A stretch of 64,000 bases of DNA from Delphinapterus leucas (Eukaryota; Chordata; Mammalia; Artiodactyla; Monodontidae), in contig NW_022098001.1 in NCBI RefSeq assembly GCF_002288925.2, positions 10,284,130-10,348,129 on the forward strand, given 5' to 3'. Below, one piece after another: positions 35,264 through 45,474 of this stretch. Below the pieces are notes generated by a model. It was not told the DNA's origin. It did not search any database and saw only the letters and a program-made list of their open reading frames with translations. Each line of letters begins with the position of its first letter. Within the stretch, counting starts at the first letter, position 1. Both the position numbers and the translations under genes were made by a program.

Positions 35264-38181
35264 CCTTTATTTTGTTTTTAAATTTTAGAACTTTATTTTT
35301 TTATACAACAAGGTTCTTATTAGTCATCCATTTTATACACATCAGTGTATACATGTGAATCCCGATTGCCAAATTCATCACACCACCACCGCCACACCCC
35401 TGCAGCTTTCCCCCCTTGGTGTCCATGTATGTGTTCTCTACAACTGTGTCTCAACTTCTGCCCTGCAAACCGGTTCATCTGTACCATTTTTCTAGATTCC
35501 ACATATATGCGTTGATATACGATATTTGTCTTTCTGACTTACTTCACTCTGTATGACAGTCTCTAGATCCATCCACATCTCAACAAATCACCCAATTTCG
35601 TTGCTTTTTATGGCTGAGTAATATTCCATTGTAGATATGTACCACATCTTCTTTATCCATTTATCTGTTGATGGGCATTTAGGTTGTTTCCATGACTTGG
35701 CTACTGTAAATAGTGCTGCAATGAACACTGGGGTGCATGTCTTTTTGAATTACGGTTTTCTCTAGGTATATGCCCAGTAGTGGGATGGCTGCATCATATG
35801 GTAATTCTATTTTGAGTTTTTTAAGGAACCTCCATACTGTTCTCCATAGTGGCTGTATCAATTTACATTCCCACCAACAGTGTAAAGAGGGTTCCCTTTT
35901 CTCCACACCCTCTCCAACACTTGCTGTTTGCAGGTTTTCTGATGATGCCCATTCTAAATGGTGTGAGATGATACCTCATTGTAGTTTTGATTTGCATTTC
36001 TCTAATAATTAGTGATGTTGAGCAGCTTTGCATGTGCTTCTTGGACATCTGTATGTCTTCTTTGGAGAAATGTCTACTAAGGTCTTCTGCCCATTTTTGG
36101 ATTTGGTTGTTTGTTTTTTCAGTATTGAGCTGCATGAGCTGTTTATATATTTTGGAGATTAATCCTTCGTCTGTTGATTCGTTTGCAAATATTTTCTCCC
36201 ATTCTGAGGGTTGTCTTTTTGTCTTCTTTATGGTTTCCTTTGCTGTGCAAAAGCTTTGAAGGTTCATTAGTTCCCATTGTTTATTTTTGTTTTCATTTTC
36301 ATTACCCCAGGAGATGGATCAAAAAACATCTTCCTGTGATTTACGTCAAAGACTGTTCTTCCTATGTTTTCCTCTAAGAGTTTTATACTGTCCTGTCTTA
36401 CATTTAGGTCTCTAATTCATTTTGAGCTTATTTTTGTGTATGGTGTTACGGAGTGTTCTAATTTCATTCTTTTACATGTAGCTCTCCAGTTCTCCCAGCA
36501 CCACTTATTAAAGAGACTGTCTTTTCTTCATTGTATATCCTTGCCTCCTTTGTCATAGATTAGTTGACCATAGGTGCATGGGTTTATCTCTGGGCTTTCT
36601 ATCTTGTTCCATAAATCTATGTTTCTGTTTTTGTGCCAGTACCATATTGCCTTGATAACTGTAGCTTTGTAGTATAGTCTGAAGTCAGGGAGTCTGATTC
36701 CTCCAGCTCTGTTTTTTTTCCCTCAAGACTGCTTTGGCTATTCAGGGTCTTTTTTGTCTCCACACAAATTTTAAGATTTTTAGTTCTAGTTCCGTAAAAT
36801 ATGCCATTGGCAATTTGATACTGATTACATTGAATCTGCAGATTGCTTTGGATAGTATGGTCATTTTCACAATATTGATTCTTCCAATCCAAGAACATGG
36901 TATATCTCTCCATCTGTTGGTATCATCTTTAATTTCTTTCATCAGTGTCTTATAGTTTTCTGCATACAGGTCTCTTGTCTCCCTAGGTAGGTGTACTCCT
37001 AGGTATTTTATTCTTTTTGTTGCCATGGTAAATGGGAGTGTTTCCTTAATTTCTCTTTCAGATTTTTCATCATTAATGTATAGGAATGCAAGTGATTTCT
37101 GTGCATTAATTTTGTATCCTGCTACTTTACCAAATTCATTGATTAGCTCTAGGAGTCTTCTGGTGGCATCTTTAGGATTCTCTATGTTTAGTATCATGTC
37201 ATCTGCAAAGAGTGACAGGTTTACTTCTCCTTTTCCAATTTGTATTCCTTTTATTTCTTTTTCTTCTCTGATTGCCGTGGCTAGGACTTCCAAAACTATG
37301 TTGAATAATAGTGGTGGGAGTCGACATTCTTGTCTCGTTCCTGATCTTAGAGGAAATGCTTTCAGTTTTTCACCACTGAGAATGATGTTTGTTATGAGTT
37401 TGTCATATATTGCCTTTATTAGATCGAGGTAGGTTCCCTCTATGCCCACTTTCTGGAGAGCTTTTATCATAAATGGGTGTTGAATTTTGTCAAAAGCTTT
37501 CTTTGCGTCTACTGAGATGATCATATGGTTTTTATTCTTCAATTTGTTAATATGGTGTATCACATTGATTGATTTATGTATATTGAAGAATCCTTGCACC
37601 CCTTGGATAAATCCCAGTTGATCATGGTTTCTGATATTTTTAACATGGTGTTGGATTCTGTTGCTAGTATTTTGTTGAGGATTTTTGCATCCATATTCAT
37701 CAGTGACATTACTCTGTAATTTTCTTTTCCTGTAGTATCTTTGTCTGGTTTTGGTATCAGGGTGATGGTGGCCTCATAAAATGAGTTTGGGAGTGTTCCT
37801 TCCTCTGCAATTTTTTGGAAGAGTTTCAGAAGGACGGGTGTTAGCTCTTCTCTAAATGTTTGATAGAATTCACCTGTGAAGCCATCTGGTCCTGGACTTT
37901 TGTTTGTTGGAAGATTTTTAAAAACAGTTTCAACTTCATTACCTGTAAATAGTATGTTCATATTTTCTATTGCTTACTGGTTCAGTCTTGGAAGGTTATA
38001 CCTTTCTAAGAATTTGTCCATTTCTTCCAGGTTGTCCATTTTATTGGTACAGAGTTCCCTGTAGTAGTCTCAGGATGCTTTGTATTTCCGTGGTGTCTGT
38101 TGTAACTTCTCCTTTTTCATTTCTCATTTTACTGATTTGAGTCCTCTCCCTCTTTTCCTTGATGAGCCTGCTTAATGGTTT

Positions 38182-38335
38182 GGTTTTTTTTAACATCTTT
38201 ATTGGAGTATAATTGCTTTACAATGGTGTGTTAGTTTCTGCTTTATAACAAAGTGAATCAGTTATACATATACATATGTTCCCATATCTCTTCCCTCTTG
38301 CATCTCCCTCACTCCCACCCTTCCTATCCCATGGC
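38182..38335 (-). mobile_element. LINE-1 3' end nested in the LINE-1
   Basis: About 150 bp of antisense 3' UTR (TTTATTGGAGTATAATTGCT to CTTCCTATCCC) interrupting ORF2. Flanked by TAATGGTTT at 38173-38181 and 38336-38344. Confidence 0.88.
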
Positions 38336-38520
38336 TAATGGTTTATCAGTTTTATCTTCTCAAAGAACCAGCTTTTAGTTTTATTCATCTTTGCTATTGT
38401 TTTCTTTGTTTCTATTTCATTTATTTCTGCTCCGATCTTTATGATTTCTTTCCTTCTGCTAACTTTGGGTTTTGTTTATTCTTCTTTCTCAAGTTCCTTT
38501 CGGTGTAAGGTTAGACTGTT

Positions 38521-38746
38521 ATTTTTTTTTTGTTTTCTGTTTTTTGTTTTCTTGCGATACACAGGCCTCTCACCATTGTGGCCTCTCCCGTTGCGGAGCA
38601 CAGGCTCCAGACTCGCAGGCTCAGCAGCCATGGCTCACAGGCCCAGCTGCTCCGCGGCATGTGGGATCCTCCCGGACCAGGGCACAAACCCGTGTCCCCT
38701 GCATCGGCAGGCGGACACTCAACCACTGTGCCACCAGGGAAGCACC
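38521..38746 (-). mobile_element. CHR SINE nested in the LINE-1
   Basis: The only minus-strand SINE of the window, with T-rich tail at 38521-38552 and tRNA-like head at about 38746. Flanked by exact GGTTAGACTGTT at 38509-38520 and 38747-38758. Confidence 0.95.
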
Positions 38747-40057
38747 GGTTAGACTGTTTGAGATTTTTCTTGTTTCTTGAGGTAGGCTTGTATAGCTATA
38801 AACTTCTTTTTGCATCCCATAGGTTTGGATCGTCGTGTTTTCATTGTCATTTGTCTCTAGGTATTTTTTGATTTCCTCTTTGATTTCTTCAGTGAACTCT
38901 TGGCTATTTAGTAACGTACTGTTTAGCCTCCATGTGTTTGTGTTTTTTACGTTTATTTCCCTGTAATTCATTTCTAGTCTCATAGCATTGTGGTCAGAAA
39001 AGATGCTTAATATGATTTTAATTTTCTTAAATTTACTGAGGCTTGATTTGTGACCCAAGCCGTGATCTATCCTGGAGAATGTTCCGTGCGCACTTGAGAA
39101 GAAAGTGTAATCTGCTGTTTTTGGATGGCATGTCCTATAAATATCAATTAAATCTATCTGGTCTACTGTGTCATTTAAAGCTTCTGTTTCCTTATTTATT
39201 TTCATTTTTGATGATCTGTCCATTGGTGTAAGTGAGGTGCTGAAGTCCCCCACTATTATTGCGTTACTGTCAATTTCCTGTTTTATAGGTGTTAGCACTG
39301 GCCTTATGTAATAAGGTGCTCCTATGTTGGGTGCATATATATTTATAATTGTTATATCTTCTTCTTGGATTGCTCCCTTGATCATTATGTATTGTCCTTC
39401 CTTATCTCTTGTACCATTCTTTATTTTAAAGTCTACTTTATCTGATATGAGTATTGCTACTCCAGCTTTCTTTTGATTTCCATTTGCATGGAATATCTTT
39501 TTCCATCCCCTCACTTTCAGTTTGTATGTGTCCCTGGGTCTGAAGTGGGTTTCTTGTAGAGAGCCTATATATGTGTCTCATTTTTGTATCCATTCAGCAA
39601 GCCTGTGTCTTTTGGTTGGAGCATTTAATCTATTCATGTTTAAGGTAATTATCAATGTGTATGTTCCTATTACCACTTTCTTAATGTTGGAGGGTTTGCT
39701 TTTGTACGTCCTTTTCTTTTCTTGTGTTTCCCACTTAGAGAAGGTCCTTTAGCATTTGTTGTAGAGCTGGTTTTGTGATGCTGAATTCTCTTAGCTTTTG
39801 CTTGTCTGTGAAGCTTTTTATTTCTCTATTGAATCTGAATGAGATCCTTGCCAGGTAGAGTAATCTTGGTTGTAGGTTCTTCCCTTTCATCACTTTAAGT
39901 ATATCATGCTACTCCCTTCTGGCTTGTAGAGTTTCTGCTGAGAAATCAGCTGTTAACCTTATGGGAGTTCCCTTGCATGTTATTTGTCATTTTTCCCTTG
40001 CTGCTTTCAGTAATTTTTCTTTGTCTTTAATTTTTGCCAATTTGATTATTATGTGTC

Positions 40058-40420
40058 TCAGCGTGTTTCTCCTTGGGTTATCCTGTATGGGACTCTGTGT
40101 GCTTCCTGGGCTTGGACGGCTATTTCCTTTCCCACATTAGGGAATTTTTCAACTATATTCTCTTCAAATATTCTCTCTGTTCCTTTCTCTCTGTCTTCTC
40201 CTTCTGGGACCCCTATAATGTGAACGTTGTTGTGTTTAACATTGTTCCAGAGGTCTCTTAGGCTGTCTTCATTTCTTTTCATTCTTTTTTCTTTATTCTG
40301 TTCCGTGGCAGTGAACTCCACCATTCTGTCTTCCAGGTCACTTATCCGTTCTTCTGCCTCAGTTATTCTGCTATTGGTTCCTTCTAGTGTATTTTTCATT
40401 TCAGTTATTGTATTATTCAT
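40058..40420 (-). pseudogene. LINE-1 ORF1 pseudogene fragment
   Basis: A 120-codon frame with the ORF1p coiled-coil/RNA-binding region: NSRITEAEERISDLEDRMVE, then NVHIIGVPEGEDREKGTERI and AQEAHRVPYRITQGETR. The upstream part is in other frames with stops. Nucleic-acid-binding chaperone role is family knowledge. Confidence 0.9.
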
Positions 40421-41513
40421 CTGTTTGTTTGTTCTTTAATTCTTCTAGATCTTTGTTAAACATTTCTTACATCTTCTCGATCTTTGCCTCCATCCTTTTT
40501 CCGGGGTCCTGGATCATCTTCACTGTCGTTATTCTGAATTCTTTTTCTGGAAGGTTGCCTTTCTCCACTTCATTTAGTTGTTTTTCTGGGGTTGTATCTT
40601 GTTCCTTCATCTGGTACATAGCCCTCTGCCTTTTCATCTCGTCTATCTTTCTGTGAATGTGGTTTTTTGTTCCACAGGCTGCAGGACTGTAGTTCTTCTT
40701 GCTTCTGCTCTCTGCCCTCTGGTGGATGAGGCTCTCTAAGAGGCTTGTGCAAGCTTCCTGATGGGAGAGACTGGTGGTGGGTAGAGCTGGCTGTTGCTCT
40801 GGTGGGCAGAGCTCAGTAAAACTTTAACCTGCTTGTCTGCTGATGGGTGGGGCTGGGTTCCCTCCCTGTTGGTTGTTTGGCCTGAGGTGACCCAATACTG
40901 GAGCCTATCCGGGCTCTTTGGTAGGGCTAATGGCGGACTCTGGGAGGGCTCACACCAAGGAGTATTTCCCAGAACTTCTGCTGCCAGTGTCTTTGTCCTC
41001 ACGGTGAGACACAGCCATGCCCTGCCTCCGCAGGAGACCCTCCAACACTAGCAAGTAGGTCTGGTTCAGTCTCCCCTGGGGTCACTGCTCCTTCCCCTCG
41101 GTCCCGATGCGCACACTACTTTGTGTGTGACTTCCAAGAGTGGAGTCTCTGTTTCCCCAAGTCCTGTCAAAGTCCTGCAATCAAATCCCACTAGCCTTCA
41201 AAGTCTGATTCCCTAGGAATTCCTCCTCCCGTTGCCAGACCCCCAGGTTGGGAATCCTGACGTGGGGCTCAGAACCTTCATTCCAGTGGGTGGACTTCTG
41301 TGGTATAATTGTTCTCCAGTCTGTGATTCACCCACCCAGCAGTTATGGGCTTTGATTTTACTGTGATTGCACCCCTCCTACCATCTCATGTGGCTTCTCC
41401 TTTGTCCTTGGATGTGGGGTATCTTTTTTGGTGAGTTCCAGTGTCCTCCTATCGATGATTGTCCAGCAGCTAGTTGCGATTCTGGTTTTCTCACAAGAGG
41501 GAGTGAGAGCACG

Positions 41514-42226
41514 AAAAAAACCTTCTTGACCATATTTCCACATGTGTTTCTCTACTGAAACGTAACGAAAACGTTCCATTTTTGAAACCAGTTGTGATGA
41601 GCTATGAAAAGTGAATACTGTACAGTAATGTGGAATGGAAGAAATCATGGGGCAAGAAAAATGAACCACCACCAACCACACCAAAGGCCAGTCTTCATCC
41701 AAAGAAGGTGATGTTGTGTATATGGTGGGATTGGAAGCTCCTCTATTATGAGCTCCTTCCGGAAAACAAAACAGTTAATTCCAACAAGTACTGGTCCCAA
41801 TTAAAGCAACTGAAAGCAGCACTCGACAAAAAGCATCCCGAATTAGTCAACAGAAAACACATAATCTTCCATTAGGATAACGCAAGACCATGTGTTTCTT
41901 TGATGACCAGACTAAAACTGTTACAGCTTGGCTGGGAAGTTCTGATTCATCCGCCATATTCACCAGACATTGCACCTTCGGATTTCCATTCATTTCGGGC
42001 TTTATAAAATTCTCTTAATGGAAAAAATTGCAATTCCCTAGAAGACTGTTCTTTGCTCAAAAAGATGAAAAGTTTTGGGAAGATGGAATTATGAAGTGGC
42101 CTGGAAAATGGCAGAACGTAGTGGAACAAAACTGTGAATATGTTGGTCAATAAAGTACTTGGTGAAAATGAAAAATGTGTCTTTTATTTTTGCTTTAAAA
42201 CCGAAGGAACTTTTTGGCCACCCCAA
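41514..42226 (+). mobile_element. Mariner transposon, right part (catalytic region, broken)
   Basis: Continues the transposase after the LINE-1: the frame at 41630-41875 contains ASLHPKKVMLCIWWDWKLLY and PELVNRKHIIFH, followed after a stop by the usual QDNARPCVSL motif and PPYSPDIAPSDFH. The right terminal repeat ends TTTTTGGCCACCCCAA before TA at 42227-42228, the inverted partner of the left end. Stops and frame breaks show it is dead. Confidence 0.9.
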
Positions 42227-42228
42227 TA

Positions 42229-43645
42229 CATGTATTCTGAGTAAAAGGGTAAGGAGAAAAAAAGGGAAGAGACAATTACATGACAAAATCAAGAAAGAGG
42301 AAGCTATGCCAGTAATTGTCCAACAAGTTCAGTTACTTCCTAAAGCAACTCCTTTAACTGTGATTTTTGTCACAGCATAAAAGAGGATATGAGTCCTGTT
42401 AGGTAAGGCAGAAAAGCACCTGTTAATCCAAAAGCTACCTCAAGTAGTTCAGTAGAACACAGCTCTGTTTTATGCCACTAAATATGTTTTATGTTACGTT
42501 TATTTTTATGTTTTATGCTCCTAAAAATAGGTCAGTTCTCCCAATCCTGAATATCAGTATAAATTCCAATACAGTCTCTAAAGAATCATTAAAAGTCTGG
42601 GACCTGTTTTGAGGACATGCAAGTTAGCCCACCAAAGATTTTTAATCTGTGAAATCAACAACTGACAAAAGCTTTAAATTTTTCTTAAACAAGTTCTTAA
42701 AAGAAAAAAAAATGTAATAAGACTCAACAGTTAAACCTAAAACTGATTATTCTTTGCCAGGATATTGATGGAGAGAGTTGTATACAATGAGCTGGCTTAG
42801 GAAGTTTTAAGGGGATATGTAGTCAGAAATTTGGAGGGGTAAAGGGGTTGCCCATTTCATAAGTAAGAATAAGCTATAGTTTAATTTACAGTTTAATTAG
42901 ATTCACCCAAGGAGAATCTTAATCTTAATTAGACTTCTCCCAAGGAGTTAATAATTATGAAAAGAATTTAGAAAGCTCTTTAACCATCATAACTACTCTA
43001 AGTAGAATTAGAAACATTCAGAAGTAAAATAACTTCTTCTGGCACCTTCTCCAGCCATAGCAATTAATCTATTTATTCTAAGGCCAGAGAGAATACTGAG
43101 ATCTGTTAGGTAAAGTTCCTAAGAACACAAAGCATCAGCATTAACATCACTATAACACCAGTTAAATATGTTCAATTCAAATGTAATTTAGAACCTATAT
43201 TTGAGGGAGGAGGGCTATGAAATGATGTACCTAATGGCAACCTCTTACAAGTAAAGTAGATGGTGCCAGAAGACTGTCAAAAATTAATAGGTTTGAAATT
43301 GGGTTGAACTTAGGTTTAAACCAGCTTACAAACCTTTGGGGCAGAAAAGAAGTTATACCAATGTCAGCTATACCTCAAAAAAAAGAAGTAACTGATAAAT
43401 AAAATCGAAAGAGAAGGACAGATAACTACTAACTGTAAAAAGGCATCAATGCACTTTGGCCACAGGGCTGACATGTAACAATCATTGTTTTTTTTTCCGT
43501 CATTAAACATTTATCAAGGAACTGTTATTTGTAAGCCACTACTCCTCCAGATAAATAAAAATTTCAGTTTCCTTTGTTTATCAAGAAGCAAGAGGAACAA
43601 AGAGACTATAAGTAGGAGTCAGAGGCAAGTCTTTGCTTGGAGAGG
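42229..43645. other. Intron 3 part, nothing recognised
   Basis: AT-rich sequence without recognised repeats. A tiny LINE-1 3'-tail-like string (CAACTATACTCCAATAAAAT) lies just before the next SINE at about 43657. Confidence 0.45.
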
Positions 43646-43700
43646 ATGTAAGGAAGCAACTATACTCCAATAAAATTTTTTTTTAAAAAATCCCAGTTAT

Positions 43701-43912
43701 GGGCTTCCCTGGTGGTGCAGTGGTTGAGAGTCCGCCTGCCGATGCAGGGGACACGGGTTCGTGCCCCGGTCTGGGAGGATCCCATGTGCCGCGGAGCGGC
43801 TGGGCCCGTGAGCCATGGCCGCTGAGCCTGCGCGTCCGGAGCCTGTGCTCTGCAACGGGAGAGGCCACGGCGGTGGGAGGCCCACGTACCGCAAAAAAAG
43901 AAAAAAAAAAAA
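43701..43912 (+). mobile_element. CHR SINE
   Basis: Complete copy with A-tail; flanked by AAAATCCCAGTT on both sides. Confidence 0.95.
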
Positions 43913-43919
43913 AATCCCA

Positions 43920-45040
43920 GTTGTCATCTTAAAATGTAAAAAAAGATTTGGGTCTCCTCAGGTGTTGATTTTGCATCAGATAAATTAGCCTGTTTTCAGA
44001 GTTCTCTGTGAGTGAAAACAGGATTGGGATCCACCTTTTAGGTACTGGAACTAATATAACTAAGGAAGAAAGTCCTGAGTCCCCAAGAAGAGCTGACTTC
44101 CATCCCTCTTTCTGTTTCCCTGATGACAACAAATAACTATAAGATTGTGAGTGTAATGAAGAAATAAACAGAAACATAAAAAAAAAAACAGAAAAAGAAT
44201 GAAACACCTGCACTGACACTTTGCTCTGCACAATCGCCACATGGAAAAGACTATAACTATTATACAAACATTTCAAGCAGTACAGAGCTAACTTAAATTT
44301 CTGGGAACTTTTTATACAATGATAAGATTATTGTTTAACTTAATGATGTAATGAGTACTTATCTTACCCAGAACAATATGTCTCCTTTTTATTTAATGTG
44401 AAACGCTGTTAAAAACACCAGATGTGCACTAGTGTTCCATGAAGATGTATTTGATTCCTGACCTTTAATCTAGGAAAAATTTAAGGGAAGGGGTCCTGAT
44501 ATATGATCACGTGCATAGGGACAAACAGCAGCAAAGTAAGAACAATGTATTAATTATTGGGATTTGTCCTTTAATCATCCTCAAGAGATGATTAGAATCT
44601 ATGAGAAAATAAATGAAAGGAATTATATATATAATTGAAGTGATGAAGCTTTTAATCTGGAGACTGGAAGCTGTCTGAAATGATCTGTGTTATTTTGTTG
44701 TTTAGATCAGTGATTCCTATACTTACAGATGAGTAAATTTTAAGACAAAAATATATTCAAGTAACTGTCATTCAGTCGTCCACCTTTTAATCTTAAAGGA
44801 GTAAACAGAAAAAAAAAAAAGAAAGAAGGAAACTTAAGGAATAAACCTAGGGCAAAAGAGCATCAAAATTTGAATGAGTCCAGAGCCCTCACAAACATCT
44901 TTCAATCTGTTCTGATGTCATGCAGCAAATTTACATATATTTTAAATATTTTATGACACTAAAAAATACGGAAAATATATATTCTACAAAGGGTTACAAC
45001 AATGATTAATAACAATCAAAAATTTGGTTTTATCAATGCC
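43920..45040. other. Intron 3 part next to exon 3, nothing recognised
   Basis: AT-rich; a 115-codon minus-strand ORF at 43929-44276 has no recognisable motif and no upstream splice context. Confidence 0.45.
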
Positions 45041-45043
45041 CTT

Positions 45044-45059
45044 AGAAGTTACCTGGTGG
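45044..45059 (-). other. Duplicated copy of the VPS13B exon 3 splice donor (distal)
   Basis: On the minus strand this reads CCACCAGGTAACTTCT, identical over 16 bases to the functional exon 3 border at 45345-45360. It is the second half of the target-site duplication of the SINE at 45060-45344. The GT is at 45052-45051, 301 bp downstream of the proximal donor, and is followed by native intron sequence. As a splice signal it is intact; whether it is used is unknown. Confidence 0.9.
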
Positions 45060-45344
45060 TGGGACTTCCTTGTGGTGCAGTGGTTAAGAATCCGCCTGCC
45101 AATGTAGGGGACAGGGGTTCGAGCCCTGGTCCAGGAAGATCCCACATGCCATGGAGCAACTAAGCCTGTGCACCACAATTACTGAAGCCTGCGTGACACA
45201 ACTACTGAGCCCACGTGCTACAACTACTGAAACCCATGCGCCTAGAGCCTGCTCCACAACAAGAGAGGCCACAGCAATGAGAAGCGCACGCACAGCAACG
45301 AAGACCCAACGCAGCCAAAAATAAACCAAAATTAAAAATAAAAA
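45060..45344 (+). mobile_element. Older, longer CHR/tRNA-Glu SINE inserted at the exon 3 splice donor
   Basis: The element starts GGGACTTCCTTGTGGTGCAG, has an A box like TGGTGCAGTGG and a B box like GGTTCGAGCCC, and extends past the usual short CHR form into a repeated ACAACTACTGA region and an A-rich tail. It is flanked by a perfect 16-bp duplication (45044-45059 and 45345-45360). Divergence and length suggest an older subfamily than most SINEs here. It lies antisense to VPS13B. Confidence 0.93.
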
Positions 45345-45353
45345 AGAAGTTAC

Positions 45354-45474
45354 CTGGTGGCAAATCAGGATCTGTGGGAGCAGCCTGCTGAATTCTTCTG
45401 GGTTTTACTGATGACTTTGTGTTCTCAGTAGTACTACGGTTGGTAGAATTAGAACCACAGCTTTCATGGTCATC
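45354..45474 (-). CDS. VPS13B: VPS13B exon 3
   Basis: This 121-nt exon starts in phase 0 after the acceptor AAATAG and encodes 40 codons plus one base, beginning DDHESCGSNSTNRS and ending TDPDLPPG. It is a hydrophilic Ser/Thr/Asn-rich linker with a basic KPRRIQQ stretch, following the chorein segment encoded by exon 2. The donor reads CCACCAG|GTAACT. A SINE inserted immediately downstream duplicated this donor (see 45044-45360). The donor next to the exon keeps nine native intron bases and is then followed by a T-rich run from the SINE tail, which usually helps U1/TIA1 recognition, so it is the expected functional site. Confidence 0.95.

Larger units (their letters stand above)
36617..39514 (-). 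pseudogene. LINE-1 ORF2 pseudogene (endonuclease and reverse transcriptase)
   Basis: ORF2 encodes the endonuclease/reverse transcriptase that drives LINE-1 copying. The endonuclease domain is read at 38740-39514 (ILSIFSDHNAMRLEMNYREI). The reverse-transcriptase part is split between 37560-37961 ([17 protein letters not shown]) and 36742-37599 ([19 protein letters not shown] and the catalytic [10 protein letters not shown]). Frameshifts, stops and the two nested insertions break the frame; the endonuclease ORF runs into SINE sequence, so its last about 40 codons are not LINE-1. Confidence 0.92.
35264..41513 (-). mobile_element. Near full-length LINE-1 inserted in the mariner
   Basis: About 6.25 kb on the minus strand with the A-tail (T-rich on plus) at 35264-35300, 3' UTR, ORF2, ORF1 and a long GC-richer 5' UTR to 41513. 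Flanked by AAAAAAACC at 35255-35263 and 41514-41522. It carries two later insertions, a LINE-1 3' end (38182-38335) and a SINE (38521-38746). Both ORFs are broken, so it is not mobile. The 5' UTR at 40740-41510 is the only long GC-richer stretch of the window. Confidence 0.93.
2989..45474 (-). other. VPS13B: VPS13B gene, partial: coding exons 3-11 and their introns
   Basis: Nine minus-strand exons were identified by protein similarity recalled from the VPS13B family and by AG/GT splice borders. Phases match at each junction (0, 1, 1, 0, 1, 0, 0, 0 between successive exons, and phase 1 after exon 11), and the joined frame has no stop. VPS13B is a very large (about 4,000 residue) peripheral Golgi protein of the VPS13/bridge-like lipid-transfer family; it works in Golgi organisation and membrane traffic, and loss causes Cohen syndrome in humans. 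The window encodes about residues 98-550, just after the N-terminal chorein segment. Exon 2 with the ATG is beyond the right edge and exon 12 beyond the left edge. Open frames, good splice sites and strong conservation all indicate a functional gene, not a pseudogene. Confidence 0.95.

Noticed and set aside
38621..39514. 297-codon ORF as an intact endonuclease gene
   Set aside because: It is a LINE-1 endonuclease domain whose C-terminal part is SINE sequence; the downstream reverse-transcriptase frame is broken.
40740..41510. CpG island or promoter of a host gene
   Set aside because: The GC-richer stretch is the 5' UTR of the nested LINE-1, continuous with its ORF1.
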